From positions 945,011-1,009,010 of the forward strand of contig NRSV01000002.1 of NCBI GenBank assembly GCA_002286855.1: 64,000 bases of DNA, in the 5' to 3' direction. Position numbers and translations under genes: made by a program. This document shows positions 10,101-21,895 of this stretch, one piece after another. Numbering within the stretch: the first letter of the stretch is position 1; each line of letters starts with the position of its first letter. The stretch is from Bipolaris cookei (Eukaryota > Ascomycota > Dothideomycetes > Pleosporales > Pleosporaceae). The notes beneath the pieces are model-generated. The model was given only the letters and a program-made list of their open reading frames with translations, was not told the origin of the DNA and searched no databases.

Positions 10101-13100
10101 GGAAGTTTGGTAGCAAGGTATATCGATTTTGGCCGCTTCGGATTGCTCGCTGTCTTTTCAAGGAAGTCGATGTACTCTACTTCATTGTGTTCGTGATCGG
10201 AGAAAATCGATGATACGTCATTTGTACCCGTCTTTCCTTGAAGGGCTCGCGCGCATTGGCGGCTGGCCAATAAGAACACACCTCCTCTTAAATCTTTTTC
10301 CCAATTTTTCATGTCTAGAGGTGTTTCCTCGATCCAAGCCTCTAGTTCAGCAACGTCATGAGATGCCACTATTTTGAAATAAGCCCGAATACCAATATTC
10401 AAGAGCGTGAGAATACGATCGCCCGCAGTCAGGGAAGCCTGTAAAGCGTCCTCTAGGCAAGGAATCAAATCGGCAACTGGCCCTTCCAAGTGGCCAAGGA
10501 ACAAAGGCTGTAGAGTCTGGGCTCTGCCTAAAGTATAGTAATCTTCGGGGAACATCTGGAAAATCCGCTTTGCTATATCGCCCATGTCCACAGCAAACTG
10601 CATCATGTTGAATCGGCCACCAGCAATGGTGCCAAGGTGTACGTACGCAAGCGCTACCTGTGATATGATGCCTCGGTCAAGGTGCACTTGGATTAACATT
10701 AGTGTTGCTTGATAAAACAACAAACTGTTTGACCAGAACGCCGCACTAAGGAGCTCAACAAATACAGGCCCAATGGTCATCAAGACGCGGTCATTTTTTG
10801 GTGATTGGGGCGTAAGCAGTTCGTTCTTGTCAATCGCTTGAAGCGTACTGTAGAGCTTTTGGAACTGTGCATCACATGCCTCCCACGTCGTGGGAGGTAT
10901 AGGATACCCAAGCAAAGATAGACAATTCTTCAAAGCCTGAAGTGCTCTGTACATAGTGATATTGTTAGCGTACAACTCAAGAAAGGTATGGTAGTCATTT
11001 CTGTAAGGAGAGAATGTGGGAATTACGTACCCCAAACTATCGCCGCGAACGGCAAAGACACGGGATTGAAGGATGAACGAGCTGGCCTTGTCACACGGGT
11101 TTCTCGCATGCTGAAACGTAGTCTCGATCAGACTAAGAGCTTCGTCATACATGCCCTGATGCCAATAGCATTCGGCTGAACGAACAAAGAGTTGCAAAGT
11201 CTCCTGATATGAAACATCTGGTTTGCTTTCATCCCATGGATCGTCTTGCAACAGCTTGAGGCTATGTGCAAAGTAGTAGATACCTGTCGACCTCGCGCCA
11301 GACTCACATGCCGTCTCTCCTGCCTGGTAGAGCATGTCACGAAATGGAGCCCGTATTGGTTCCTTGGACTTGATCAACTCAGCAGCAAGACAGATGTGGC
11401 GGCTCTGCATATACAAAGCCTTTGAACTCAATTCCGGATCATCCAGGTACTCCTTTCCGGAGATGATCATCCTGGCAATGGTAAAGTGCATCAGTTGGGT
11501 GTCCCATTCTTTATCCAACGAGTTGGAGGCTGCTGCCAGGTATCTGTCGTGACTGAATCTGAACCGAGCGTCTTGTTCCGCAGGCATCAACACGTAGGCT
11601 TTGAGTACTTCATTGAGTGCTGTGACAGCACATTCGTTCTTTTCGAAGAGCGGCAGTCTAGCCCCAGGGGGTTCATGGCCTGTCGGCTTCAAGAGTTTCT
11701 TCAGAAGTTCGAAAGAGAATGTACCGCCCAAGAGCGAAGCCCATGCAAGGAGTTTTCTGCTCTCACGTGGCAGATCCGTCAGGCGTCGGGCAATGAAATC
11801 TGTTGTAACAGCAGATCCATAGTCTGGGGATTCGAAGACTTCAAAGACCTTATCTAAGTCAAAAACCCAATTGTTCTCTCGCCATTCATAGAAGACACAT
11901 CGTTTCCTGTAGCACGTGTCCAGTATTTCCCGTATGTAGAATAGATTCCCTCTAGACTTTTCCTGTATGACAGCCACTAGGGGGAGTATGTACTGATGAT
12001 CTCGATGAAGAGTCTCCGCCACATACTCGGCGGTTTGAACTTCGGTGAACGGTAGCAGCTGGACCTTTGTGGCGTTTCGAAGAATGGGAACGAGCTCCCG
12101 TGGTAAAGTATCTTCGTCGGTGTAAGTGAACATCAAGACAAGAGGTATTTTGGCCTGAACGATGTGATGTATGAGCTCTGCACTTTCCGGATCGGCGTTT
12201 TGGACATCTTCCAGGCTCCAAGTACAGAGCTTGTGCATTGCAAGGAGCCGCAGAACATCAATGAAGACATTCATGAACCGGGACGATTTGGAGGCGCCTC
12301 CACTTCGTAGCCACGCCTCAGCGGTGTGTCCAGCACCTCCACAATGGACGGCAGGAGAGGATGCGCGGCGATCCTTGAGAAAATCTATGTCCTTTTGCTG
12401 GGGTGTTTTGGGACCATTGTTTGTATTTAAGAGCCACTCGGGCAGATCAAGATAACTCCGCAGGACCATCCAAACGCCACTATTCTTGAGATAATGGCGT
12501 AATCGTTGGTGAAATTCGGTTGTGACATCAGCTTCTGAGAATATTTGTCTGAAAAAGGAAGACATGAGTCTGAGGATAGGATCGAAAGGTGCCCTCTTAT
12601 CGGGGTCGAATTTGGCCATTGCAAAATAACCCGTACTCCGTGCAGTACTCTGTATGCTCTGCACTAAGCGGGACTTGCCCAGCCCGGTGGCTCCACCAAT
12701 TGCTATTACCTATAATCGCAGATTAGTACATATTGATTGTTAGTTTGAAAAGGCGGGTAGCATTCCGGCCCTCCTTTTGGATTGATAGGATTGACATACC
12801 TGCTACAGGTTAGTGCTGGTCAAGAAGAAGATGATAGAATTTATACTTGCCTCGCAGCGAGCCTTGCGCCTTAATCTCCGTGTGCTTGCTAAAGTCCGTA
12901 GACCATCGTTGGATTGGTGTGAGCGAGAATGGAGTGCGGAGCTCTCAATGCTATTGTTAGACCGTCCTCTATGGGTGAGTTGCAGTTGGGGTCGATTGTC
13001 CATACTGCTGTCAGCTGTAGACGTTTCTGATTGTGTGATGCTGTCTTGGGAGCCTTGCTGTATCGATCGAGCCGCCTCCATGAAAACAGGCCCGTCTGCC

Positions 13101-14676
13101 GAGACGCTGTTCATCCTGCTTTCGGAACCCCTCGAACTGGTACTCTCTGAGACAAGATCATCAAATTGCAGATCCAGTCGCTGATCTGAATAAGACGATC
13201 CTGAACTCATGCTCTGTAGGTTTTTGACGCCGTTGCGGCGGTGCCTCGCTACTCGCTCAATCACATCGACTATTGCCTTTCGCTCTTTTCCGCGCCCAAT
13301 CATCTTGAGTGGAAGATTGAAAAAGCAGCTGATGTCCTTTGAACCAACCTGGAATGCCTTCAATCCCTCGACATCGCCTTCACAGAGCAGCTCACGTATG
13401 CGGGCGAGGTCGTGCTTGAGTCCCGAGGTAGAGTGGTACCTGTCTTCAATGCTTCGTTGCGTCATCCGCTGGATGACTTCAGAGAGAGCTTCGGGAATGT
13501 CCAGACGTCTCGAAGAGACAGGGGGAATGCGCTTGCTGATGACGTTTTGCATGACATCAAGAGCGGTGCTTCCGTCAAAGGGAGTATGTCCGCAGAGCAT
13601 TGTGTAGAAGAGGATCCCAAGGCTGTAGATATCTGTTCGGGTATCCGGCTCGGCAGGCATGCGGCCCGTCTGTTCGGGAGAGATGAAGGCCAGCTTTAAC
13701 TCAACTCCGGTTTCCTTGGACAGCGCACTCCAGCCAGCACTTGTCAGGCCATTCTCAAACGAACGTGCTCCGCTTCCAAAATTCTATTCAAGTTTAGCAG
13801 GGGGAATTTTTTTTGTAGAGAACGAGACGGAATCTACTCACAATCATTTTGACAGCCCCTGATTCTGCGAAGTGGAAAGCATCGCCACGGATTTCCCCAT
13901 GCACAATCTCATGGCCGTGGTGCAGTATTTCCAGACACTCTACCGATCCAACGGCGAAGTCGAGAAAAGTCAGGAGGGGTACACCATGATTGGACAGCTG
14001 GGCATCTGATTGGGGCGGGGTGCTGCCGTTGATGTTTCTGCGAAAGTTGTACCAATTTGGCCCAAAATCAACCAATTCCTTGAGGAAGTTTGGGCCTGGA
14101 GCTTCGAATATGCTGGCAACCAGCTGGTCTTCTCCATACTTTGCAGGCAGGTGCACAAATTCTATGGGACGGACAAAGTGTCTGCCCTCAGGATCCGACT
14201 CTTTGACAACCAGCTTGGAGAGGTGGAATTCGCGTTCCAGTCGCAGAGCCTGCTGGGATACGCGGCACACGACAGGACGCCCATCTGGAGCAAGGGCTTT
14301 GGCGGTCGTTTGTGTATGGTGTGTTTGGACTGTGGAGGCGCTCGCTTCTGAGCCGGAGCTGCGGTGGCTGCGGTGGAAAGCTGGGCGAGTGGAGCCCGGT
14401 GCATGTGAGGTGGTGGACGAGGTGATGTCGCTCCTTCCCCTCGAGAGCGGGCGCTCCTGGCGCGGGGGCGTCCTCTCGTAACCAAAGAAATGCCAATTGT
14501 CATACGACTGCACGTGATTAGCGCACTTGATGTGACAGGCGAGGTGGTGGAGGTCGGGCACTGACCGAATGGAAAGGCTCAATCTCCGAGTCCCAGACGT
14601 AGTTGGGGAGCTCCTGCAGGCGCGCAAGAATATGAGCAAAGCGCGCTGCCCGCCCGGAGGCTTGGCTGGGCGACAT
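7126..14676 (-). CDS. Group X hybrid histidine kinase (Chk1/Mak2-3 type)
   Basis: Exons 14566..14676, 13842..14507, 12851..13783, 12800..12802 (optional), 11031..12709, 7660..10946, 7508..7603 and 7126..7454 give 2,367 residues; all phases agree. Order: a Ser/Thr kinase-like domain (about 120-395), a P-loop ATPase (GGATGLGKS, about 576) with a long helical TPR-like middle, GAF (about 1670-1830), a coiled linker, HisKA with phospho-acceptor His1894 (NVSHELRTPLNG), HATPase (N box ILMNLLSNSYKF, G boxes DTGIGIP and GGTGLGLS), then a receiver with Asp2216 in LVLMDVQMP and Lys in NYLAKP. Fungal kinases of this architecture are cytoplasmic sensors, tied to oxidative stress and cell-cycle control in yeasts, and signal through an HPt protein to response regulators. 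The kinase-like domain seems dead: HGEIRGD replaces the catalytic loop and NFG replaces DFG. The start at 14676 gives an in-phase first exon. Confidence 0.93.
12710..12850 (-). other. Composite intron with a 3-nt micro-exon or recursive splice site
   Basis: Within the histidine kinase gene. Reading the minus strand: a GC donor (GCAAGT at 12850), a branch-like CACTAACC, acceptor CTGTAG ending at 12803, then CAG, then at once a perfect donor GTATGT at 12799 and a final acceptor TTATAG at 12710. The middle may be a CAG micro-exon adding one Gln, or a zero-length recursive site (TAGCAG followed by GTATGT). Either way the frame into the P-loop is kept. Confidence 0.6.
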
Positions 14677-15669
14677 GGTGTGGGTGTGGTTGTTGGGGCC
14701 CGCGACGGGCCTAAGGCATGCTCTTGGTGGGATGGAGGTGCGGCTTTAAGCGGAGTGGGCGCGGTGGCAGGGTGGCAGGCGGATCGATCACACAGTCACG
14801 GCGGGTGCGACTGCCATGGCGAGGGCGCAATTGGGAACGAGGGTCGGGGGTGGCAAGAGAGGGGGGGCGGTGGATTCTATCGTCGTTGAACGAGCGCCCG
14901 TCCTGTGTGGAGAGCAGCAATGCAACGCGCAGGCCGAGTGCTTACTGATGGCCCATCAGCCACAACACATGGGCGCGGTCCGCAACAGCAGCCTTGCGCC
15001 TGGCCTCGTCCGCTGGTTCGCTGCTTGTTGTGTGGAAGACGTCATAATCGCGATGCGACTGGCCTGCCACCGCCTTGGGCCTTTGCCTTGTCTGCCCCCG
15101 CTGGTGCTCACCCATAGACCTTGCCCACAACCGCATCGCCGCCCATGCTATGCCTACTGAGACGCTTCTCCAAACATGGGCCGTCTAGCAGCAGCATCAG
15201 CCGCCCATCTGTGGCGGATGCGGCCACGGCTGGTGCACACATGTAATCACCCCCGCGGTACTCTAGACGTGACAGCTTGATACGGCCTAGTGCAGCAGAT
15301 CGCCGTGGCGCGTCACCAGCCGGGTAGCCGCCTCATCGTCGACTACAAGCGGTGCGGCCGTTCCGCATACATACGCACAACCACTCACACATAGCCGCCT
15401 CCCCATATCCTCACCACCACCGCCATTGGCCCCCCGACGCCCTCGACGCCGCCTGGCTGCGAACTGCTCGACTTGCCGCACACTTCCCGCCAGCGTGGCT
15501 CCCGCACGGCACCCTGCCTCTGCATCGCACCTGCCCCACTACGCCCCGAGTGGCCAGCACTCTCCCCGACATTTACCCCCTCTCCCCATGCATCTCCCCC
15601 AGAGATAGCTACCCTTGACGAGCGCCTGCTGCTTACGTTTCCACCTCGCTCCCAATTCAATGTCACATC
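14677..15669. other. Divergent promoter region of the histidine kinase and ankyrin/DIL genes
   Basis: About 1 kb between two start codons on opposite strands. It is GC-rich, with C-rich and CT-rich runs just before 15670 (15,480-15,600), as expected of fungal leaders. Several frames are open by composition only. No gene is seen. Confidence 0.5.
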
Positions 15670-18202
15670 ATGGACTCTCCCGACCACGCACATGCCTTTT
15701 CAGGCGATCTGGGAGAGCCGCAAAGGCCACGCCAACTGCCCCCCGATCTCCCCACCTCACTCAATGACAGGAGGCCCGTCCACATCATGAACGAAGAGAC
15801 CGAGATATACGATGCATGGCAAGGTAGGCGCTGGTGCATCCGGCAGGAGCCATGCTGCAAAAGGCGCTACTAACACCACATAGGCCAGTCGCAATTCCTC
15901 ACCACCCCTATGCCTGCCCGCCCACTCAGCTTCAACCTCTCGCTAGACGACCCGACCTTTGGCGATGAGGACATGCAGCAGCTTGAGGACAGCGATAGCC
16001 GTCTGGTACAGATGCTCGCTCACCAGGCACGCCTAAAAAATGACAACGCAGGCGATGAAGCAAAAGTGGTCGCTGACGACAAGTTGTCACACGAGGAGAA
16101 GAGGGAAGCCCTACAAGGCCTCTTCACCTTGGCTGCCTCCAACGGCGAACTCGAGAGAGTGAAGCGGTTACTCGACGGCAAGGCACGGGAATACATCAAC
16201 ATCGATGGAGTCGACGCCGAGGGCACACCGCCGCTAGTCTATGCAAGCTGCTTTGGCCATGAGGATGTTGCTGCAACCCTACTCGATCAAGGCGCCACGG
16301 TTGACATACAGGACAGGAACCGTTGGACACCCCTCATGTGGGCCATGACAAACCGACACAAGGATATCGTCAAACTCCTACTAGAGCACGAGGCATCAAC
16401 GGACGTCAAGTCTTCGGGCGGGAGGACCGCATTCGATTTTGTCGAACCCAACACGGAGCTTTCCGAGTACCTGCATGAGAGCGGATACGCCATTGGCAAT
16501 GTGGGCGTTGGAGATGACTTTTACAGCTCTGGTTTCTCGCAAGATCGCTTTGAGCAGGAGATGCAGGAGAACGACATGAAGCGACGCATGATGATGGAAA
16601 GCGCGTTCAACCTCGAAGTGGATATTGGCAATCTCGGCTTGGACGAGCAGCCAGAGGTATGGACTATGGTTCCCAGTGTGAACAGACCGCTAACCGCTAT
16701 AGTCTCCTGAAGAGCCAGAGGAGGAAGCCCAAGAATTTATATGGGATAGGTGCCTCAATGATCAAATGTTTGTCTTCCAAGAAAACGAGCTCGAACGCAT
16801 CCTCGACATCATCATCACCAACATGACACCACAACGCTCCCCGTCACAAAAGCCGGTACCTGCGAACATACTCTTTCTCAGTGCCCGGTATGCACACTAT
16901 CATGCCAATCCTGAACTCCTCGAAACATTACTCGTATCTGCCATGAACAAGATTAATGACGTGGTTGAAAAGCACCAGTGGGATATGACAGTGCTAGCAT
17001 TCTGGATGTCAAATGCCACTTTGCTTTTGCATTATCTCAAAAAAGATGGCGGACTGATGGGGGCCACCAACAACTTTCAACTGCAAATGGCCGAACTGAT
17101 CAACGAAATCTTCATCTTGATCATTCGTGATGCAGAGCGGAGAATGGACAAGAATCTTGACCAAGCGATGCTGGACCATGAGCCAATGCCTGGATTTGAA
17201 GATGTGCATTTCCAGCACGAATGGAAAATATTTCGTTCAAAGCCAAAGGCTAAACCCGTAGAGCCACTCGAGAAACGCTTCCGACCGCCGTCCCCGAAGC
17301 GTCGAGCGCAGCCCTCACCGCGAAACATCACTTCCCTTCTTGCATCTACTTTATTCGTTCTTGATCTTTACGACGTCCATTCCGTCATTACAGCCCAGGT
17401 GCTGTCGCAGCTGATATACTGGATTTCTGCCGAAGTTTTCAACCGCATAATGTCCAATCGAAAATACCTAGCTCGGACAAAGGCTATGCAAATACGCATG
17501 AACGTCTCGACGCTAGAAGACTGGGCACGATCAAACAACCGACAGCCAGAGCACTACGAGAACGGCTCCATGACCTCCACTGGGGAGAACACCGCAGATG
17601 CTGCCAAGCGGCATCTCGAACCTTTGATTCAACTACTTCAATGGTTACAATGTTTCTCATCGCTTGGCGAGGATTTAGAGTCGCTTGTAGGAACATTGCA
17701 ACAGTTGACGCGTCTATCACCTCAACAGCTATTGCATACCGCAAAATACTACAGACCAGAAGTCGGCGAAAAAGGTCTCCCAAAAAGCGCATCAAAATAC
17801 ATCGTCCACCTACAAAAGGCCGCAGCCGACCGAAAAGCTGCAAAAACGAAATCACCGAATCCTGACTCTGCACCAACCACACCAGTCAGACCGACTGCTG
17901 AGAGACCAGTCGAGCCCTCACCTGCGCATTCACGAATGTCTGATGAGGAAGAGCATGACGAACTTCCCGACGAGCTTCTTCTGGATCCTTCGTATATGTT
18001 ACCGTTCTCGTTACCAACATCGACAGATATGCTCATCAGCTACGGCGCTGGCTTTGGCGGCGTCAACAAGGAAAGGGAACGGAAATATATTCCCACTGTA
18101 CCTCCGGAGTTTATGGCCAAGCTAGATCTAAGTGGCGGCATGAACAAAAACGGCAGCTCATATTATTCAGAGTCATCATGGAATGATCCAAGCTTTGGGT
18201 GA
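15670..18202 (+). CDS. Ankyrin-repeat and DIL-domain protein
   Basis: Exons 15670..15823, 15884..16656 and 16703..18202 give 808 residues; introns are GTAGGC..CATAG and GTATGG..TATAG. Two or three ankyrin repeats lie at about 135-215 (DAEGTPPLVYASCFGHEDVA, then NRWTPLMWAMTNRHKDIVKL). The C-terminal half is a dilute (DIL) domain, the cargo-binding region of class V myosins: ILFLSARYAHYHANPELLET, LAFWMSNATLLLHYLKKDGG, QLIYWISAEVFNRIMSNR and LTRLSPQQLLHTAKYY are typical. There is no myosin motor or IQ motif. A basic, Pro-rich insert (RFRPPSPKRRAQPSP) separates the DIL halves, and the tail is acidic. Fungi have conserved proteins of this build; a role in vesicle or organelle positioning is inferred from the DIL domain. 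It is transcribed away from the histidine kinase. Confidence 0.9.
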
Positions 18203-19049
18203 AGATAGAGAAAGTTGATAGAGTTGCAAATCCTTGCTGATTACGGTACGGGCTAGTTGCTTCCATTCTGCCTGGTTTGGTTGGAGACCGAATTCCTTCA
18301 AGCCACGTCGTGCTTGGTACCCACTGCCACGATTGTCGTATCCGTGGCAAGAGTCGGTCGCCAGTAGAGAAATATCAACCGCGACTAGCTTGGCTATGAG
18401 CGGAACATCCGTATTGCAACGAATATCTACTCGGTTGAAAGCCACTCCCCCTTGTTATTGCATACTCACAGACGCTCGTAAAGGCAACCTGGTGGTGGCT
18501 GGCTGGGTTGAAGGCATGAGATGTAAGATGAACCGGGCTGATTGGATATCATTATAGCATCAAGAGACCGATAGATTCTTCTTAAACATGGCTAGTGCTG
18601 TTGACAGCAAATGCGAAGATGTCGATACTTCACTAGCATGATCTGGTTTAACGGACTGATGGCCTTTGTGCGCTTGAAACCCATCAGACTACAGTACTCC
18701 GGGTTAGATGCTTCTGTGCTAGTTTCCTCATTTATGATTATCTAAAAATTTAAAGAAAGTATAGCGGCGATTGGTCTGGTACCAAAATATTACTCGATTG
18801 AAAATAGTGATGCCGGCTATCTGCTTGACTCCGCCATCGGCCCTTGAATATCCATGGTCGGCGGCCTCCGATGGGTAGCAAGCGTTGTTCGACAGGGTCT
18901 AAGCTACCCCACCACCCCGCCATAGTCCCGTGTTGGTCTCATACATCTTTCCAACAGCGGTCAATTCCTCGTTCTTTTTGTCAATTCATCCAGGTTCTAG
19001 CTGTAAATCTTCTTCAAATACGTTCTGATAAACTGTCAAAGTCTACACC
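18203..19049. other. Intergenic region upstream of allantoicase
   Basis: Contains the 3' end of the ankyrin/DIL gene and the allantoicase promoter. The stretch from about 18,580 to 18,830 is AT-rich and holds two GATA-type sites. No gene is supported. Confidence 0.5.
18738..18822. promoter_or_regulatory. Two HGATAR sites upstream of allantoicase
   Basis: TTATCT at 18738..18743 and CTATCT at 18817..18822 read AGATAA and AGATAG on the minus strand. Both match the HGATAR site of AreA/NIT2-type GATA factors, which control nitrogen catabolism including purine breakdown. They lie about 230-310 bp before the start. The motif is short, so this is suggestive only. Confidence 0.3.
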
Positions 19050-20134
19050 ATGGCTCGTTCAATCCCAATCGAGGAAATTGATTCAACGTTCAAGTCAAAG
19101 TACACAGGTATGATACATCTGGAATGTATGCTCTTCTTGTATTTTTTTGACACTGTTTAGACCTCATCTCTGCACCTCTTGGCTCAAAGGTGCTATCCTT
19201 TAGCGATGAATACTTTGCTGCTGCGGAAAATCTGATAACGCCAACTCCACCAATCCGTAAACCGGGCGTCTTCGTCCATACCGGAGCCTGGTACGATGGT
19301 TGGGAGACGCGCCGCCACAACACAGAGCCTGCAGACTGGGTCGTCTTGAGACTGGGTACTGTCAGCGGAAAAGTAGCGGGTATCGAGATTGACACGGCCT
19401 TTTTCAACGGTAACCACGCTCCAGAAATTGCGGTCGAAGGCACTTTTATCAATGATGAGAAGGATGAAGAGGAAGTTAAGAAGCCAAGCTATACAGGCTG
19501 GGAGACCATATTGTCAAAGCAGGAATGCGGACCTAGTCAACGGCATGGATGGCTGCTTCCCAACATTACTGAAAAGGCATACACTCATATTCGGTTGCTT
19601 ATGTACCCAGATGGAGGCATTGCGCGTTTCCGTCTGTACGGTGTTGCTGTTCCCGTTTTCCCTCAGTCTGCAGACGCTATCTTTGAACTTTCTGCAACAA
19701 CCATGGGCGGCGTTGCAACATCTTGCTCTGACCAGCATTTCGGTACAAAAGATAATCTGCTCCTTCCTGGCCGTGGAAAGGACATGGGCGATGGCTGGGA
19801 AACGAAGCGCACACGTGGTGAGCATGTTGATTGGACGATTGTAAGACTTGGAGCGAAGGGCGAGATTGATCATATTGTTATCGACACCGCGCATTTCAGG
19901 GGCAACTTCCCACAAAAGGTGCAGGTGTTTGCAGGCGCCTTTGACAAAGATCCTGGTCACGATGACGCAGGGTGGACGGAAGTACTAACTCCGCAGAAAT
20001 CGGGTCCAGATACAGAACATGTGTACAAGGCTGAATTGAAGGAAGTATCAGGCAAGGGTTACACACATGCTAAGCTGGTGATTATTCCTGACGGCGGAGT
20101 AAAGAGATTTAGGGTATTTGGAAAGCGGGTTTAG
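19050..20134 (+). CDS. DAL2: Allantoicase (allantoate amidinohydrolase)
   Basis: Exons 19050..19107 and 19161..20134 give 343 residues; the intron is GTATGA..TTTAG. Allantoicase hydrolyses allantoate to ureidoglycolate and urea, a step of purine (urate) breakdown that supplies nitrogen. The protein has the family's two similar jelly-roll halves. Half one has LSFSDEYFAAAENLI, HTGAWYDGWETRRHN and DWVVLRLG; half two repeats the scheme with GDGWETKRTRGEHVDWTIVR and HIVIDTAHFRGNFP. Both halves end in a similar signature, MYPDGGIARFRLYG and IPDGGVKRFRVFGK. Length matches fungal Dal2 proteins. The ATG sits in a good CACCATGG context. Two GATA sites upstream fit nitrogen control. No other purine-pathway gene is adjacent. 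Confidence 0.95.
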
Positions 20135-20448
20135 GGGTTTGATGTTATAAGACCATAAATACAAATTACTGTTGTAGAGATTGCATGGACACCATTTACA
20201 TTAACAAAAGAAATGGGAGACATGTGTGAAAATATGTGCATGGCCACAACATGACATATAGCCGGAAGAACAAGTCCGAAAATATTCTACTTTCCCCTTA
20301 GCGTCTCGGAAGGGCGTGCTTATGTACATGCGTACGTGGGGTAGGGGAACCCCATCTACACCTCGGCCCAGAGTATGGCATCATTGACATTCTTACATCT
20401 GCCTCAATTGACTGTTTGCCAGAACAATTGAAGAGAATACTATCGAAA
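20135..20448. other. Short intergenic region
   Basis: Separates the allantoicase 3' end from the MOSC gene, which lies on the same strand. It must hold an allantoicase polyadenylation site and the MOSC promoter; no distinct motif is seen. Confidence 0.4.
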
Positions 20449-21895
20449 ATGTCACAACCAACATGGCTCCTAGCTGCACTTTACGTCACACCAGTTATAC
20501 TAGTATGCTATTATTTTCTCGGCCGGTCTAGTCCGTCACGAGCCGCAGTAGGAGCAATACCAGAGATGGAGATATCAGACGTACGTAGACTCCGAATTGT
20601 CTGAAGATTCACGTTTTTCGCCTTGAAGTTGAGCGTAAAAAAATATTTTCATTGCTAACAACCAATCCCGACAGATCTATGTGTATCCGATTAAATCGCT
20701 ACGAGCAATCAAACTGGCTTCTGCAATTGCAACACCACATGGCTTTGCACACGATCGTAAATCCGCCTTTCTTTCATTCTACGTCACCCTACCCAAGACT
20801 TGAGAATCGTTATCTAGTATCAGTGTTTCAATTCCATTCACATTCCATAAATATCATTGCAAGAAAACCAAATAACCAAAAACCCAGGTACCTTCATGCT
20901 CCTCGAAAAAACACCCACAGGCTACAAAAACATGGCCGTAGCATCCTACCCCCAAATGACGCAATTCCTCCAAGAAATCTCCCCATCACCTTCATCAAAC
21001 GACAATACGCACAGTAGCAGCAGCAGCACCGAGTCCACCCTCACAATCCACTACCTAGCCCACGGTGACACACCCAAACAATCCAGCCTCACCATCCCCT
21101 TAACCCCCTCACTCACCACCCTCTCCACCCTCGAAATCTCCCTCCACGGCAGCCCCACAACCGCCTACCGCATGCCCGAGCCTTACAACACCTGGTTCAC
21201 CAGCTGCTTCGGCTTCCCCGTCCAACTCGTCTATCTCGGCTCGAACCGCCGCTCCCCCTGCTTTAGCAACCTCTCCTCTCCCCCCTCTTCCCCTTTGCTT
21301 CCCGGTAACCCGGCTCCACAAATCTCCCAAACCCTCACCTTCACAGACTGCGCACCCTACCTCATCACGTCCGCCCCCTCCCTCTCTTCCGTCTCCTCAC
21401 GCATCGCTTCAGAAATGGATATCACAAAGTTTCGACCAAACATTCTTCTTTCCGGTGCGAGAGATGCGTGGGATGAGGATTTCTGGGCAAGCATTCGGGT
21501 TTTCGGTAAGGAGGGAGAGACGGAGGTGGCGTTGTTGCATAATTGTGTGAGGTGCAAGAGTATTAATGTTGATTATGCGACGGGCAAACCGGGAACGGGG
21601 TTGAAGGGCGAGGTGTTGAAGCGGTTGCAGGGGGATCGGAGGGTGGACCGCGGGGCGAGGTGGAGTCCGGTGTTTGGACGGTATGGGTTTTGGGTTGGTG
21701 GTGGTGGTGGTGGGAAAGGGAAGGAAGAGAAGGAAGAGGTGGTGTGGAGGGTTGGGGATAAGGTTAGGGTTACCGGGGTGAATAGGGAGAGGACTGTTTG
21801 GAGTGAGTCCTCCTCAATATTTTTCAGTCTTCGAAATGTGTGGTTTGGGCGTTTACTGACTTTTCTTGGCAATAGGCTGGCCGAATCTTGGGTAG
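20449..21895 (+). CDS. Membrane-anchored MOSC (mARC-like) molybdoenzyme
   Basis: Exons 20449..20580, 20675..20756, 20888..21802 and 21876..21895 give 382 residues. The N terminus carries one hydrophobic anchor (LLAALYVTPVILVCYYFL). A MOSC N-terminal barrel follows (YVYPIKSLRAI, GFAHDRTFMLLE; the Arg codon is split by intron 2). The MOSC core has NILLSGARDAWDEDFW and NCVRCKSINVDYATGKPG, whose second Cys matches the cofactor-binding Cys of mARC proteins. mARC enzymes reduce N-hydroxylated compounds with electrons from cytochrome b5 and its reductase, usually at the outer mitochondrial membrane. A Gly/Lys/Glu-rich loop (VGGGGGGKGKEEKEE) interrupts the C-terminal part. The last exon encodes only SWPNLG, and reading through the preceding intron would replace it. 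The flavoprotein gene beyond it converges on this one. Confidence 0.88.

Noticed and set aside
11001..11030. A 30-nt GTACGT..TTACAG intron in the histidine kinase gene
   Set aside because: Too short for a spliceosomal intron; the 84-nt intron with a GCTAAC branch and a later acceptor fits better and restores the helix.
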